From Osedax fenrisi (Eukaryota; Annelida; Polychaeta; Sabellida; Siboglinidae), in the NCBI GenBank assembly GCA_964019155.1, contig OZ025243.1:7459865-7523864 (forward strand): a stretch of 64,000 bases of DNA, read 5' to 3'. A program made the position numbers and the translations under genes. Positions 13,210 through 23,640 of the stretch are shown here, piece after piece. The notes under the pieces are model-generated. The model was not told the origin of the DNA. It worked only from the letters and a program-made list of their open reading frames with translations, and made no database searches. Within the stretch, counting starts at the first letter, position 1, and each line of letters begins with the position of its first letter.

Positions 13210-13610
13210 TTAATATTAATATTAATATAATTTAAATTAATTATTTAAACTAATATGACAAATGTATCATCAATGCTGATTCATCATACAACATAACATA
13301 ATAGATTATAGATTTTAGATATTATAGATTACAACTATTAAAATAATCTAATGATGTGTAATAATAATAATAATAAAATAAAATGTATAATAATGGTATG
13401 AGAGTTAATATCATTAAAACATATTATACATATTATACAGTTATAGACTATTGTTATATTCCTTCCTCTCTGCACAATATATGTGATATGCATATATTAA
13501 TTTATGACGGTAACAATTCAATTGTTTAAAGAGTATATATATACTAGTACTAGTAGTTATAACTGCACAGCTAATAGTAATTGCCTCATAATAGCAACAT
13601 AATATACTTT
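12366..13610. other. A+T-rich spacer
   Basis: Holds a CA tract at 12664-12700, (TA)n at 12832-12862 and 13172-13203, and a short (TTAATA)n at 13202-13229. No gene is recognised. Confidence 0.5.
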
Positions 13611-13614
13611 TAAA

Positions 13615-13750
13615 ATTAATAGCAGTATAATATAATGTTAATGGCAACATAATAGCAGCATAATAGGATTACAAATTAATAGCAGTATAATTGACGTTTA
13701 ATATATTAATGTTGCTATAGCAACATGATAGCAGCATAATAACACAATGT
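13615..13750. repeat. Short interspersed tandem words agcagcataata
   Basis: The words attaatagcagtataat and caacataatagcagcataata recur three times within 130 bases, partly inverted (gttgctatagcaac). The same words occur in reverse orientation at 48560-48600 (tgctattatgctgctattat). Their nature is unknown. Confidence 0.5.
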
Positions 13751-13846
13751 AAATACTGTAGGCTATAGCCTATAGTATACTAGATATGCTATTATGTTTC
13801 TATTATGAGGTTATTATTGTTAGCCTGGTAGTATTTTTACATATAT

Positions 13847-13873
<27 letters not shown>

Positions 13874-13881
<8 letters not shown>

Positions 13882-14775
13882 ATGATGATGATATTGAGTT
13901 TATTAGCACTAAAATAGGGTCATGTAGACCCCTTCGCTCGTGTGGGAAGAAAATAATAATAAAATAATAGTAATACGATAATAATTTGATAATAATATAC
14001 AACGGAAAAACAATAATAAACAATATAAAGGACTATTATATACTACAGTCTGCATTGATATGGTGTAGTTGTATATACTACAGACTGCATTGATATAGTA
14101 TAGTGTTATATAATAATAAGATAATAATAATACAATAACGATTTAATAATGATATAAATTTAATATAACACGGATACAAATAATAAGTTGGATGATTTAA
14201 TGATTATGGGTAGAGAGAAAAGAAGAAGTAAGATTTATAAATCTTTTGTGGGATCTAATAGAACGAATGGTAGGAGGGAGGGAATTCCATAGAGTTGGAC
14301 CGGCATTTTTAAAAGCTCTAGAATTTAGGGAAGTTTTACTAGAGTTCTGGGAGATAAGTAGAGGAGCATTTTGGTAACGAAGAGAAGATAATATAGTACG
14401 TTTTTTAATTAGATCAGAGATATAGCTAGGGGTAAAAGAATATATTGATTTATGGATTATAGATAGTATACGTAATTTACACCTGAGGGAGAATGGTAGC
14501 CACATACGAGATGATTGATGAGATGTTGTAGTAGAGTGATCCAGTCGAGTTAAACAGTAAGTAGTACGTATTGAGGAACGGATAATCCGATTAAGTGGAG
14601 CAGTAGCTTTAGCAGGAAGTAAATTCAGTAGGGAAGAACAGTAGTCAATACGTGAAAGTACAAGAGCATTAATTAGAGTTTTAGTAAGGTTTCTGGAAAG
14701 TGATGTCCGTATTTTTTTAATTCTGAAGAGATGAAAGTTGGATGATTTTGTAATGGATGATATGTGATATGTGTG
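13874..14775 (-). mobile_element. 5'-truncated copy of the young CR1-like family
   Basis: This block matches 17085-18000 with only scattered base differences. It covers the 3' tail (GAT/ATC)n, the 3' untranslated region and the last ~190 codons of ORF2. It is cut off at about 14770, where the sequence passes into a gatatatatat run. A (TA)n tract lies directly outside the 3' tail at 13850-13876. The high identity to the complete copy suggests recent mobility. Truncation from the 5' end is the usual outcome of target-primed reverse transcription. Confidence 0.92.
14197..14768 (-). pseudogene. Truncated ORF2 C-terminal part
   Basis: The minus-strand frame from about 14768 to the TAA at 14197-14199 matches the C-terminal part of the intact ORF2 from SSITKSSNFHLF through RIDYCSSLL and LWNSLPPTIRS to the end. 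It is open with no stops, but it lacks the endonuclease and the whole catalytic part of the reverse transcriptase. The upstream codons to 14811 come from flanking TA repeat, not from the element. Confidence 0.9.
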
Positions 14776-14895
14776 ATATATATATATATAGTATTCTATA
14801 TAGAATATCACTATAATTATAGAGATACACGTGTCATGTTATATTATCTTACAACAATGGTATCAAGATAATCTACACCATTATTTCGTGATGTA

Positions 14896-15616
14896 AGTAA
14901 CCGAATACGGACAGTGCCCGAATACGGATAATCTCGATATCTCAGAAACCATAAAAAAATAGTCTAAATAAGTATTTTTTTATTTTTTTAATCAATACAA
15001 ATAGTGCTGAAAATAGATCCAATAAACTGATTTCTTGATTACGTTTTTAAATTTATGAAAAAAAATTTCAACTTGAAACCTTCTCAAGAATATATAAATA
15101 TATCGATATCAAATATAACACTATATCATTAAAAACTAAAGCATTCTAAACATTATACACATAATTTCTATATTTGTTTTCAAATATTAATTAAGTTATA
15201 AGCATACATCTAGAAGTCATATAAATCCCTAATACGGACACCATATAGGGTTTATAATAGTATAACATATATAGATGTCTTAATACGGACACCATATAAC
15301 CAATCAGCACGCTGAATGAGAACTATCGTATGAACTATTCTGATTTTCCTAAAAATCGCGTGCGTTATAATATTAATACCACCAATGAAGATAAATCTAA
15401 AAATACTATTATTTGCATACTTAACTTGTATTATTAATTATTATTATTATTATTATTAAAATTAATTATAAATAATGTAATTTTAATTTATATGATTGGT
15501 TCATCAATAATATATAGTTTATCTAGTGGTTTATAAGGTATCCGTATTATAACACAGTGTGTCCGTATTCGGACTCGGTAACCAAACACGGAAACCCCCG
15601 TTATCTATAGATATAT

Positions 15617-15658
<42 letters not shown>

Positions 15659-15822
15659 CACATATTTGATAAAAAGATTAAATAAAATTTTATAAAATTA
15701 CAATAATATCTATAATTATAATCATATAATATTAATATATTGTAATTTTTTAATACAAATATTGAGTCATACAATTTTAATACCATTTATTGTTAAAGTG
15801 TCCGTATTAGCTTAATTTCCCC
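14896..15822. mobile_element. TA-flanked MITE, aatacggaca family, copy 1
   Basis: The left end reads TA-agtaaccgaatacggacagt, and the right end (tccgtattagcttaatttcccc-TA) is its inverted partner. The whole copy aligns in reverse orientation with 44729-45641. The word aatacggac or its complement occurs about eight times: at both ends, near 15230 and 15280, and near 15540-15590. No transposase frame is visible. The left tip appears to have lost the ggga of the terminal repeat. Confidence 0.75.
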
Positions 15823-16382
15823 TAGGTATTAATTTTAAATATATTTTATATATTATGTATTTAATATAATTTAACATATTTAAAATTCATAATACAATAA
15901 TAATCTTATTTTTAGTATTTGTTAAGTTTGATTACAAACTAACAAAACAACAACTATTTGTTGTATATATCCTTAAAATATAAATATTAAAATGAGATTA
16001 GAGATTATATATAATATCAAATATATGTATATATATATACCATTTGTATTAATTAATTATCATTTAATGTAATACCTACATTTATTATTTTATTATGTAT
16101 TCCTTTACATGATGTTATTGTTCATACATTCACCTACGATATATCACGTGTGTGTATTCAAATAAACAAGGGTGATTTATGTACATAGATGGAAGTAATA
16201 CCAATTATTACAAGAAATGTGATATTATAATTAAACATAATGATTGATACAATAATTAAATGAATATTAATTATTAGTTATATATATTTTAATTTATTAT
16301 AATAAATTATGAAATTCATAAAATTAATGTGTAATAGATTCTATTGGAGTTACAACTGAACCACCGAGTTATTATTATTATA

Positions 16383-16425
<43 letters not shown>

Positions 16426-16822
16426 ATTGTAATATTTGTTTCTACTTTTTGATAGTATATTTGAGTATTTTAATAAGTTATAATAAATCCACAATTTCGA
16501 TTTTATATTTACATGAAAAAAGAATCCATTTACCAAAAATATAAATAAATAATAAGTTATATATCAGCATAACACAGTTACAACTTGGTTATATACTACT
16601 ATCATTGTAGCATGTGATTATTATTTAACTAATATGATTTTAATTTCGTATTTTTATATTACATTTTAATATTTATAGGCTAATGCGCTTATTTATAAAG
16701 TTATTAGTATAAATAAATATGGACACTGAACATTTGGCATTAGACTAATACCTGTAGTATTATGTGAATATTACGTGTGAATTGTGGGTGTAACTTTAAT
16801 AATAACAAAGCTATGCACATTT

Positions 16823-16876
<54 letters not shown>

Positions 16877-17045
16877 GAAAATATGAATAAAATGATAACT
16901 AGGAAACATTCACCTATACATATATACATTAATAATTCATTTAATAATATAATCTAAATAAATTAAATATATAATCTATATAATCTATAAATGGTAGGAC
17001 CAATATATGACGATAGCGTTGAAGGTTATTATTAAATATTCACTT

Positions 17046-17082
<37 letters not shown>

Positions 17083-17084
17083 CT
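15823..17084. other. A+T-rich spacer with (TA)n arrays
   Basis: Contains (TA)n at 16386-16421, 16829-16875 and 17054-17081, and a CACGTG at 16145-16150. A dispersed repeat at 16269-16385 is described separately. No gene is recognised. Confidence 0.5.
16269..16385 (+). repeat. Dispersed repeat with 16-codon frame, copy A
   Basis: This block matches 30174-30292. Both contain a frame MKFIKL(M/I)CNRFYW(S/N)YN followed by TGA (here 16309-16359). Of the few differences inside the frame, two are synonymous and two change the residue. A repeat of unknown type is the safest call; a tiny peptide is possible but unproven. Confidence 0.55.
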
Positions 17085-17091
17085 TTATATG

Positions 17092-17424
17092 ATGATGATG
17101 ATGATGATATTGAGTTTATTAGCACTAAAATAGGGTCATGTAGACCCCTTCGCTCGTGCGGGAAGAAAATAATAATAAAATAATAGTAATACGATAATAT
17201 TTTTGATAATAATATACATTCAATATACAACGGAAAAACAATAATAAACAATATAAAGGACTATTATATACTACAGTCTGCATTGATATGGTGTAGTTGT
17301 ATATACTACAGACTGCATTGATATAGTATAGTGTTATATAATAATAAGATAATAATAATACAATAACAATTTAATAATGATATAAATTTAATATAACACG
17401 GATACAAATAATACGTTGGATGAT
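17092..17424 (-). other. 3' untranslated region with (ATC)n tail
   Basis: This region is repeated almost base for base at 13874-14196. It contains the twice-repeated phrase tatactacagtctgcattgat (one copy reads acagactg) near 17264-17325 and ends in five to six ATC units. A divergent copy of just this tail is at 61759-61912. The conserved end is presumably what the reverse transcriptase recognises. Confidence 0.85.
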
Positions 17425-20238
17425 TTAATGATTATGGGTAGAGAGAAAAGAAGAAGTAAGATTTATGAATCTTTTGTGGGATCTAATAGAACGAATGGTA
17501 GGAGGGAGGGAATTCCATAGGGTTGGACCGGAATTTTTAAAAGCTCTAGAATTTAGGGACGTTTTACTAGAGTTCTGGGAGATAAGTAGAGGAGCATTTT
17601 GGTAACGAAGAGAAGATAATATAGTACGTTTTTTAATTAGATCAGAGATATAGCTAGGGGTAAAAGAATATATTGATTTATGGATTATAGATAGTATACG
17701 TAATTTACACCTGAGGGAGAAGGGTAGCCACATACGAGATGATTGATGAGATGTTGTAGTAGAGTGATCCAGTCGAGTTAAACAGTAAGTAGTACGTATT
17801 GAGGAACGGATAATCCGATTAAGTGGAGCAGTAGCTTTAGCAGGAAGTAAATTCAGTAGGGAAGAACAGTAGTCAATACGTGAAAGTACAAGAGCATTAA
17901 TTAGAGTTTTAGTAAGGTTTCTGGAAAGTGATGTCCGTATTTTTTTAATTCTGAAGAGATGAAAGTTGGATGATTTTGTAATGGATGATATGTGATTCTT
18001 AAATGATAATTTGTCATCAAATACTAATCCTAGGTTTTTGGAGGAATGAGAAGGAGAAATAATCATGTTATTTAGAGTAAAGTTTGGAAAGGAAGTTTCA
18101 GAAGTAGATATGTTAAGTACAGTAGTCTTAGAGGAATTAATTAGTAGTTTATTGGAGAGGAGCCATAATCTTATGGAGTTAGCACACTCGATTAATTCAG
18201 AGTTAATGGTATTATGAGAATTTATAGGGAAAAAGGTAAACAGTTGGATATCATCAGCAAAAATATGGTAGTGGATATTTGGAAATTTCTTAATTAGATC
18301 AGCAATAGGGCGGATATAAATAGAAAAGAGGGATGGACCTAGAACAGATCCTTGGGGAATACCGTGGTTAAGAGGAGAAAGAGGCGAGTAAGATTTGTCA
18401 ATCATAATAGAGATATTCCTGTTAGTGAGATATGAAGTAAACCATTTTAATGCTAAGCCAGATATACCCATTAAAGTAAGTCGCGAGATTAATATGTTAT
18501 GGTCCAGGGTATCAAAAGCAGATGATAGATCAAGTAGGATTAGCTGGCAACACGTGTTGCTATTTAAGGTAGATAATATAGTGTCAGTAATACGGAGGAG
18601 AGCTGTTTCGGTTGAATGACCCTTACGAAAAGCGCTTTGAAACGGGTCGAAAAGATTATTTTTACTTACATGGGCTATGAGTTGTTTGGAAACAATTCTT
18701 TCTAATATTTTACTTAATAAGGGTAGGTGGGAGATCGGGCGATAATTGCTAAATGAGTTTGGGTCTAAGTTTTGTTTTTTTAGAATTGGGGATATTATGG
18801 CAGTCTTGAGACAGGGTGAAACTTGGCCAGAGTTTAGTGAGTTCGCAACAATATCCAAGAAAATAGGAGAAAATAAGGGTGAAAGTTTGTGATATAATGA
18901 TAAAGGTAGGGGATCAGTGGGGGAGGTACAGTGAGATTTCATGAGTAGGTCATTTACTTCATACAGTGAAGGAATAGTGAATGTACTTAATGAGTCAATA
19001 TGATGGGTAATATATATGGTAGGATTGAGTATGGGTTGAGTAGATGCGCAAATAATATTATTAATGATTGCAATTTTATGTTTAAAGAATTTTTCAAAAA
19101 GAGAACACAGTTGAAAATTTGACGTGTTAGGTAAAATGGGGAGGATTTTTTCATCTGGAGGAGAGAGAATTTTATTTGCTATTTTAAATAATTTGCGAGG
19201 ATTGGAGGATATCAATGCTATCTTTTTGTTATAATAGATAGATTTTGAACGAGATATAGTAGATTTGTAATTTTTTCTAGCTAGTGATAGTGCTAATTTA
19301 GTTTCAGTAGAAGGATTTTTAAGAAATTTCTTCTCAAATTTTCGAACAATCTTCTTGAAGATGAAAAGTTCGTGGGAGAACCAGGGAGAAAAAGGGCGGT
19401 CGGTAATTAATGTAGTTTTTGTAGGTGCATGTATATTGATAATATTTAGGAGAGTGGAGTTTAGGAGTATCGGACAGAGGGAAGTTGAAGAAGAGATCTC
19501 AGTTTTGATATTGTTTACAAATCTTGGTAGGTCGATAGACTTAAAATCTCTATATGTAATACGTTTTCGTTTAATATTTGAGAATTTTAGATTTATAGAG
19601 AATTCAATAATAAAATGATCAGTTAGTAGTTCAATTTTTTGAAAGGAGTTAGGGTTTATACATCTAATAAGAGGACTGGATAGGGGTGTAAATATCATAT
19701 CAAGTGTATTGCCACTAGAATGGGTAGGAAATGATATATGTTGGCACAAGGAAAGAGACTCAGTTAGGAGTTTAAAGTCACCATGGGGATAGATGGGAGA
19801 ATTATAGTGATAGTTTAAGTCACCAAGAACTATTGGTAGATAGGATGAAGATGAAGGAAGTTTATGGATAAAATCATGAAATTCATCAAAGAATAAACTG
19901 GTTTCAGGTTTTGGGGGACGATAGATAACGGTAAGATGTAGAGTTAAGTTAGGAAGCTTGAGGGTCAGCGAAATACAATCACTATATGAAAAGGGGGGGA
20001 ATGAAATGGATGGAGATAGGTAAAAATCATTACGTATCATAAATCCTACCCCACCACCACGGCCCGTTTGTCGTGGAGCGAGATAGAGTGTATATCCAAA
20101 GTCCAAGATGGAGGCAAATATATCAGAGTCATTATTAGAAATCCAGGTCTCAGTCAATGCGATTATAATAAATTTTTGTAATTTAAGGTATGGGAACAGA
20201 AGGGATATATTTGATCTCAAGGAGCGAATATTGATCAA
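17425..20238 (-). CDS. ORF2: endonuclease-reverse transcriptase of CR1-like element
   Basis: The protein nicks target DNA and copies the element RNA by target-primed reverse transcription. Counting from the TTG at 20238 as residue 1, the APE endonuclease shows N3 (NIRSLRSN), E30 (TETW), YRPP at 106-109, GDLNYH at 139-144 and TDH at 206-208. The reverse transcriptase follows from about residue 480, with RKGHSTETALL, the first catalytic Asp at 570 (LLDLSSAFDTLDH), GIPQGSVLG at 626-634 and FADD at 660-663. The C-terminal domain includes RIDYCSSLLN and LWNSLPPTIRS. It is 937 residues, a full length for the group, and ends in TAA. No ATG precedes the catalytic Asn and Glu: the first in-frame Met is residue 67. 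The start is therefore not an ordinary AUG, and readthrough from ORF1 is likely. Confidence 0.95.
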   Translation of the reverse strand: MINIRSLRSNISLLFPYLKLQKFIIIALTETWISNNDSDIFASILDFGYTLYLAPRQTGRGGGVGFMIRNDFYLSPSISFPPFSYSDCISLTLKLPNLTLHLTVIYRPPKPETSLFFDEFHDFIHKLPSSSSYLPIVLGDLNYHYNSPIYPHGDFKLLTESLSLCQHISFPTHSSGNTLDMIFTPLSSPLIRCINPNSFQKIELLTDHFIIEFSINLKFSNIKRKRITYRDFKSIDLPRFVNNIKTEISSSTSLCPILLNSTLLNIINIHAPTKTTLITDRPFSPWFSHELFIFKKIVRKFEKKFLKNPSTETKLALSLARKNYKSTISRSKSIYYNKKIALISSNPRKLFKIANKILSPPDEKILPILPNTSNFQLCSLFEKFFKHKIAIINNIICASTQPILNPTIYITHHIDSLSTFTIPSLYEVNDLLMKSHCTSPTDPLPLSLYHKLSPLFSPIFLDIVANSLNSGQVSPCLKTAIISPILKKQNLDPNSFSNYRPISHLPLLSKILERIVSKQLIAHVSKNNLFDPFQSAFRKGHSTETALLRITDTILSTLNSNTCCQLILLDLSSAFDTLDHNILISRLTLMGISGLALKWFTSYLTNRNISIMIDKSYSPLSPLNHGIPQGSVLGPSLFSIYIRPIADLIKKFPNIHYHIFADDIQLFTFFPINSHNTINSELIECANSIRLWLLSNKLLINSSKTTVLNISTSETSFPNFTLNNMIISPSHSSKNLGLVFDDKLSFKNHISSITKSSNFHLFRIKKIRTSLSRNLTKTLINALVLSRIDYCSSLLNLLPAKATAPLNRIIRSSIRTTYCLTRLDHSTTTSHQSSRMWLPFSLRCKLRILSIIHKSIYSFTPSYISDLIKKRTILSSLRYQNAPLLISQNSSKTSLNSRAFKNSGPTLWNSLPPTIRSIRSHKRFINLTSSFLSTHNH

Positions 20239-20259
20239 GGCTATATTAGAGGATAGTCA
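20238..20259 (-). promoter_or_regulatory. Leaky-stop candidate: UGA CUA between ORF1 and ORF2
   Basis: On the minus strand the junction is gcc TGA cta tcc tct aat ata gcc ttg atc. The UGA is followed directly by CUA, the strongest known 3' context for stop-codon readthrough. ORF1 and ORF2 are in the same frame with only six sense codons before the TTG at 20238. The endonuclease residues N3 and E30 lie upstream of any in-frame AUG, so a fused ORF1-ORF2 product is the simplest route to an active ORF2. Termination-reinitiation at a non-AUG codon is the alternative. Confidence 0.5.
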
Positions 20260-21240
20260 GGCTTGAGAGGAAGAATTATTTATAAATGATTTCTTATAGT
20301 GATCAAAAGAATCAAACCATTTTGTTAGATCAGATTCAGGGATGAGAAAAGGGGGATATGAAAGAGGATTTTTTTTATCCCTAAGTTCAAATGTTTGGGA
20401 ACGATTATTAAAAAATACTTTATACAAAATGGGCGTGAGTTTTTGTTTTAGGGCATGATATAGTACCTTACCAAGAAGTCTAGTAGAGTCAGGTAAATAA
20501 TGACGAATAAATATATGCTTAAAATTACTATGTGGTGAGATTTTTAGAAGGGAGGAGAAACATATATCACGAGCAGAAATATTAGTGAAACGTAATATAG
20601 CAGTACTGGTAAGAAATGAGGCAGAAGTAATATAAGAATGTGGAAGTTTTATATAGTCAATTAATGATACTATGAAATTATAGTTAACTTCATAAGGAAG
20701 AAGGTGTTCAAGTACTAGTATGAGGGAATTATCTATGGAGCGTATGGATGAAGACTTTGAGGAAGTTGAACTAGATAATATAGGGGTTGGTGTGTGATTT
20801 GAGGAAAATTTTAAGTCCATTAGCTTTGGAATGTTTCTAGAAGTATTAGCATTGGGCTGATGCTTGGGCTGGATATTAATAGTCGTAGTAGAAGAATATA
20901 TATCAGATGTTATATTTGGCGTTACCTTGGAACAAGTATTATGTATAGATTTGTCAGTTAAAGTAGAAGGTGAATATGGCATAGTAATGGGTGGAGTAGT
21001 TGTATGATTAGTCGAAGGAAACTTATTTAAGGCTAGGCATGAGGAACATGTGAAGATGAAGTTAGGTGAATTAAATATAGCAATAGCATAAGCGGGAGGG
21101 GGGTTTTTAGAATGAAACCAGGATTTAGAAATAATAGCTGCGGGGTATAAACAATTATAATGTAAAATAGATGGACATGTTTTACATTTGAGATAATATT
21201 CGCATGCGGGAAGGTTACAATGTGAACAATTTGAGGACAT
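20257..21240 (-). CDS. ORF1: PHD-finger protein of CR1-like element
   Basis: A 327-residue protein starts at ATG 21238-21240. Its N-terminus has a C4HC3 zinc-binding pattern: C5, C8, C19, C22, H27, C30, C65, C68, with W41 between the last ligand pairs. This is the PHD-finger arrangement known from ORF1 of CR1-like non-LTR elements. The middle (about 75-170) is Ser/Thr/Pro-rich and probably disordered. The last 150 residues are more ordered and include YEVNYNFIVSLIDYIKLP. In this group ORF1 proteins bind element RNA or mediate protein contacts; the exact role here is inferred. It ends in UGA at 20257-20259, in the same frame as ORF2. Confidence 0.85.
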   Translation of the reverse strand: MSSNCSHCNLPACEYYLKCKTCPSILHYNCLYPAAIISKSWFHSKNPPPAYAIAIFNSPNFIFTCSSCLALNKFPSTNHTTTPPITMPYSPSTLTDKSIHNTCSKVTPNITSDIYSSTTTINIQPKHQPNANTSRNIPKLMDLKFSSNHTPTPILSSSTSSKSSSIRSIDNSLILVLEHLLPYEVNYNFIVSLIDYIKLPHSYITSASFLTSTAILRFTNISARDICFSSLLKISPHSNFKHIFIRHYLPDSTRLLGKVLYHALKQKLTPILYKVFFNNRSQTFELRDKKNPLSYPPFLIPESDLTKWFDSFDHYKKSFINNSSSQA

Positions 21241-21625
21241 GGTATACTTGAGATTGTGGGATTAAATTGAATGAAATAGATAATAATAAATATAATAATA
21301 AATGTATAAAAACTGGTCGTAACAGGGATATTTTTGAAGAAGTTTGGTATTCAGTCCGTTTTGCTATATGACGAGTTGACTTGACAAGCACCGGTTGGCT
21401 TTAGTAGGCTCCTGGTATGCTTGGTGGCAGCCGGGCAATGATGGTCCGATTGTCTGAGATTTAAGGCAGTGTATCGTCCGAGGTAGAATTGATGGATCTG
21501 TATGTAAGTAAATACAGCAGTAGACTATCTAGGTGTAAGTTGGTAGCTAACCTCAAATGAAGGTTGGTAGATCCGACTACCAAAAGCAAATTCCCAAGGA
21601 AGATCCACGGGAGAATATCAGTTAT
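21241..21625 (-). promoter_or_regulatory. 5' untranslated region of the CR1-like element
   Basis: This leader is clearly richer in G+C than the flanking DNA, which turns A+T-rich at about 21625. Internal promoters of non-LTR elements usually sit here, but no specific motif was identified. No upstream reading frame of note was seen. The exact 5' boundary is an estimate from composition only. Confidence 0.5.
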
Positions 21626-22208
21626 AATATTATTATAAACTACTAGTTAATTAATTTTATAAATAGTAAATAATGTAGATAAGTATAAATATACATAAAC
21701 AGTATGTAATATATATTTGAATTTAATTAATTTATCGAATTTATAATTCTATTATCTTTGTGATTATTATTTATTTTTTAGGATTTTTATTTTGTTATAA
21801 TAAAATGTAAACAAATACTAAATATAATTATATCTAAATAAGATATGATTATAATTTAAAGACAACTATTATGTATTTCAAATAAGTTGGATATTAATAT
21901 TTAATATATATTAATATAATAGATAATATAAAAAATAAATGAATACGTACTTATCTTTATAATAATAATACAATTAAAAGATATTTAAAAGCTAAGCAGT
22001 TATTAACACAACTATATATTGGTTGCTATGTAAACAAAGTGAAAATACTTTATACTGTCGAACGACAAGTATTATAATATTACAAATAAACTATGTGGTA
22101 TCTTTCAGTATACATCGTGTAAACACAATTCCAAGATATAAGTTTCTAAAGTGTGTATCCTATAGGCTATAGGTACGATTAATTATTAATTAAAATCTAT
22201 ATATATAT
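21626..22208. other. A+T-rich spacer
   Basis: I see nothing here beyond plain A+T-rich DNA, with one pyrimidine-rich acceptor-like site (ggtatctttcag) near 22098-22109 that leads into no convincing exon. Confidence 0.45.
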
Positions 22209-22212
22209 TTAA

Positions 22213-22393
22213 CGGGTTAAAGTACTGTATTTTTAAATATTAAAATATAATTCATTATCTTAAAAATAATATGTACATAGTTAATAAGGTAAGTTAGGTC
22301 ACTTTTAAGTGATATAGTAAATATAATATGTAAATATTATTTTATAGATAATTAATTATATTTTAATATTTTAAAGTAAAATACTTTAACCCT
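22213..22393. mobile_element. TTAA-flanked hairpin MITE
   Basis: The left arm (22213-22275) and right arm (about 22329-22393) are inverted copies over some 65 bases with few mismatches. They begin cgggttaaagta and end tactttaaccct. Both sides are flanked by TTAA (22209-22212 and 22394-22397), the target duplication of piggyBac-type transposition. There is no room for a gene in the ~50-base loop. TTAA can occur by chance in DNA this A+T-rich, so the superfamily call is tentative. Confidence 0.6.
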
Positions 22394-22644
22394 TTAAAAG
22401 GATGGAGATTTTAATTCATAGAAATAATCGATGTCGTATACTCTTGGAATATTATAATTTTTAGTTTCATTTGGATATTTATTTTTTATGTAAACGAATT
22501 ATGCAATATTAATATGAATTATGATGAAAAGGGATTTTATTATTAGTAATATTATGTAACTTATTTGTATTTTAAAAATATGTATATTACATAATATAAT
22601 TAATTGAATTAAATACATATATGTTAACGACGTTACAAATTGTT

Positions 22645-22683
22645 ACATTATGTATGATTGTAACTTACAATCATACATAATGT
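22645..22683. repeat. 39-bp near-perfect palindrome
   Basis: Arms 22645-22663 and 22665-22683 are exact reverse complements of 19 bases separated by a single C. It lies just upstream of a long (TA)n array. Confidence 0.95.
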
Positions 22684-22698
22684 AGTATTATAAATTCA

Positions 22699-22715
22699 TA
22701 TATATATATATATAA

Positions 22716-22753
<38 letters not shown>

Positions 22754-22756
22754 TTA

Positions 22757-22800
<44 letters not shown>
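22699..22800. repeat. (TA)n microsatellite with ttattaatat spacers
   Basis: Three TA blocks are separated by aaatatatt and attattaatatatt phrases. The second and third blocks look like a local duplication. Confidence 0.95.
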
Positions 22801-22804
<4 letters not shown>

Positions 22805-23608
22805 TTAATATATATCCTAATATCAAATACTAATTTATATATATAGATTCTTTAATTGATCCACAAACTAGTGCTGGTTAGTAAATACAATATACATTCG
22901 AATAATATAGTAATATTATATATATATATAATATTATTTTATATAAATCAAATTAGTTTACATTTGTAAAATATTTGGTATTATTTTATAATGGTAATTT
23001 TAACTAATCCTAATTAATTAAAAAAAAATAGCTAACTATTATAACCTATCTACAAAATAAATAATATCTATTCGTTTTTAAATTACCCGATGGAATATAC
23101 ATATTCACAATATTAAAATAACTAAATACTAACATCTGAATAATGAATGAACAATATAGTGTTAATAAATTCTATAGTTGATATGTATTGCAAACATTAG
23201 TATATTATAATAATATAAGTACATATAAAAATATCAATATATGATAATAACAATATTTATTTTCTTTCGTAAATATATTATTACATTATAATTACATTAT
23301 AAATACACGAAGAATGCCAATCATGTGCATGTAAAGCGTGCAACATCTCGATTTTCTAATAATATATATATTATATCATGAGATAATCTCGATAATGGTA
23401 GATAATCTTGATTCTACACTATATATATATGAATATATTTATATATGTATAGCGACTATAGACTAAATTCTATTATAATAACTAAATGTTAATATATCCG
23501 ACAATTATATAATGAATGTATATACCTACAGGAAAGTACCTTGATCCTGACAATGCTGCACGTTATTATTAAATAGCATATAATAGAATATTATATATAT
23601 AATGTAGA

Positions 23609-23640
<32 letters not shown>

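Larger units (their letters stand above)
17092..21625 (-). mobile_element. Nearly complete CR1-like non-LTR retrotransposon
   Basis: On the minus strand the element runs from a GC-richer 5' leader (about 21625-21241) through ORF1 (21240-20257) and ORF2 (20238-17425). It then has a ~330 base 3' untranslated region ending in (ATC)n at 17092-17110. Both reading frames are free of frameshifts and carry all expected catalytic motifs. A PHD-type ORF1 plus an APE endonuclease/RT ORF2 and a short-repeat tail fit the CR1/L2-like group. Nearly identical 3' sequence at 13.9-14.8 kb supports recent activity. Outside the 3' tail lies (TA)n (17054-17081). I could not define target-site duplications. Confidence 0.92.

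Noticed and set aside
18395..19618. Plus-strand frames of 74 and 87 codons
   Set aside because: Antisense shadows of the intact ORF2.
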